The position numbers were made by a program, and so were the translations under genes. Shown one piece after another: positions 4,906-5,096 of a DNA stretch of 5,096 bases (position 1 is the first letter of the stretch; each line of letters begins with the position of its first letter). Source of the stretch: an uncultured Gammaproteobacteria bacterium (lineage in GTDB: Bacteria; Pseudomonadota; Gammaproteobacteria; GCA-001735895); the NCBI GenBank assembly GCA_945787265.1, contig CALZHS010000168.1, positions 1-5,096 on the forward strand, read 5' to 3'. A model generated the notes under the pieces. It saw nothing but the letters and a program-made list of their open reading frames with translations. It did no database searches and had not been told where the DNA came from.

Positions 4906-5096
4906 ATGTTTGAATCACAGATTAGCGACCGCCTTATGACATCCTGCCAGCCCTTTACTATCGACTTCCCGGAAAAAACGCTGCAAGCCGTTCGCGCTAA
5001 AGTTGCGGCTTACCCATGGCACGAAATGCCCGATGACGGCGGTTGGGAATACGGCACCAATCTCGATTACATGAAGGAATTTGCCGACTATTGGGT
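4906..5096 (+). CDS. Epoxide-hydrolase-like protein, N-terminal part (cut by window edge)
   Basis: The frame is open from the ATG at 4906 to the end of the window (63 codons), and a TAA stands directly before that ATG. The translation from about residue 15 reads CQPFTIDFPEKTLQAVRAKV, then YPWHEMPDDGGWEYGTNLDYMKEFADYW. This is the pattern of the epoxide hydrolase N-terminal (EHN) domain: a P-F-x-I start, a short L-x-x-V/L-R helix, then W-x-YG and Y-M-K-x-L/F-x-D-Y-W. In complete members this cap is followed by an alpha/beta-hydrolase fold that opens epoxides to diols; that part lies outside the window, so activity cannot be judged. The start could be the ATG at 4906 (weak GAG four bases upstream) or the ATG at 4936, which is nearer the conserved start and has no visible ribosome site. 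It is co-oriented with the regulator, 70 bases downstream. Confidence 0.85.
   Translation, partial: MFESQISDRLMTSCQPFTIDFPEKTLQAVRAKVAAYPWHEMPDDGGWEYGTNLDYMKEFADYW

Noticed and set aside
3927..4918. Several short antisense or alternate-frame ORFs over the regulator gene
   Set aside because: They are by-products of the coding frame of the MocR-type gene and have no initiation signals or recognisable sequence.

Overview
The window looks like chromosomal DNA of a free-living, probably marine or aquatic proteobacterium, most likely a gammaproteobacterium. This is inferred from the moderate GC content, the strong GGGAGGA ribosome binding sites, the TRAP transporter, and the MocR-type regulator. 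Nothing in the sequence fixes the genus. There is no sign of phage, insertion sequence, CRISPR, tRNA or rRNA.

Left part, minus strand (about 130-3187): a complete TRAP transporter operon read right to left. It holds a periplasmic solute-binding protein (DctP family, 3187-2147), the large membrane subunit (DctM family, 2013-724) and the small membrane subunit (DctQ family, 705-130). The order P-M-Q differs from the P-Q-M order of the classic dctPQM operon. A strong stem-loop with a T tract lies between the binding-protein gene and the two permease genes. It is probably a leaky terminator that lets the binding protein be made in excess. The 129 bases beyond dctQ hold no gene, but contain two interleaved perfect inverted repeats and a small hairpin that may end the operon.

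Middle (3188-3374): a 187-base divergent control region between the transporter operon and a regulator gene. It is AT-rich and contains a perfect CAATAT-TTC-ATATTG palindrome, repeated GACAG words and an AAAGTG(A/C)CA direct repeat. I see no convincing consensus promoter.

Right part, plus strand: a full-length MocR/GabR-type regulator (3375-4835), with an N-terminal GntR winged helix joined to a PLP-dependent aminotransferase-like domain whose key residues are intact. After a 70-base gap comes the start of an epoxide-hydrolase-like gene (4906 to the window edge), recognised by its N-terminal EHN domain.

The simplest reading is a small catabolic or uptake locus. The MocR protein senses an amine or amino-acid-like ligand, or PLP itself, and controls the divergent TRAP importer and perhaps the downstream hydrolase. 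The transported substrate cannot be deduced from this window. The parts belong to known families, so I do not see a clearly new system. The more unusual points are the gene order, the internal terminator, the shared GACAG words in both control gaps, the extra cysteines of the binding protein and the interleaved repeats at the left edge.
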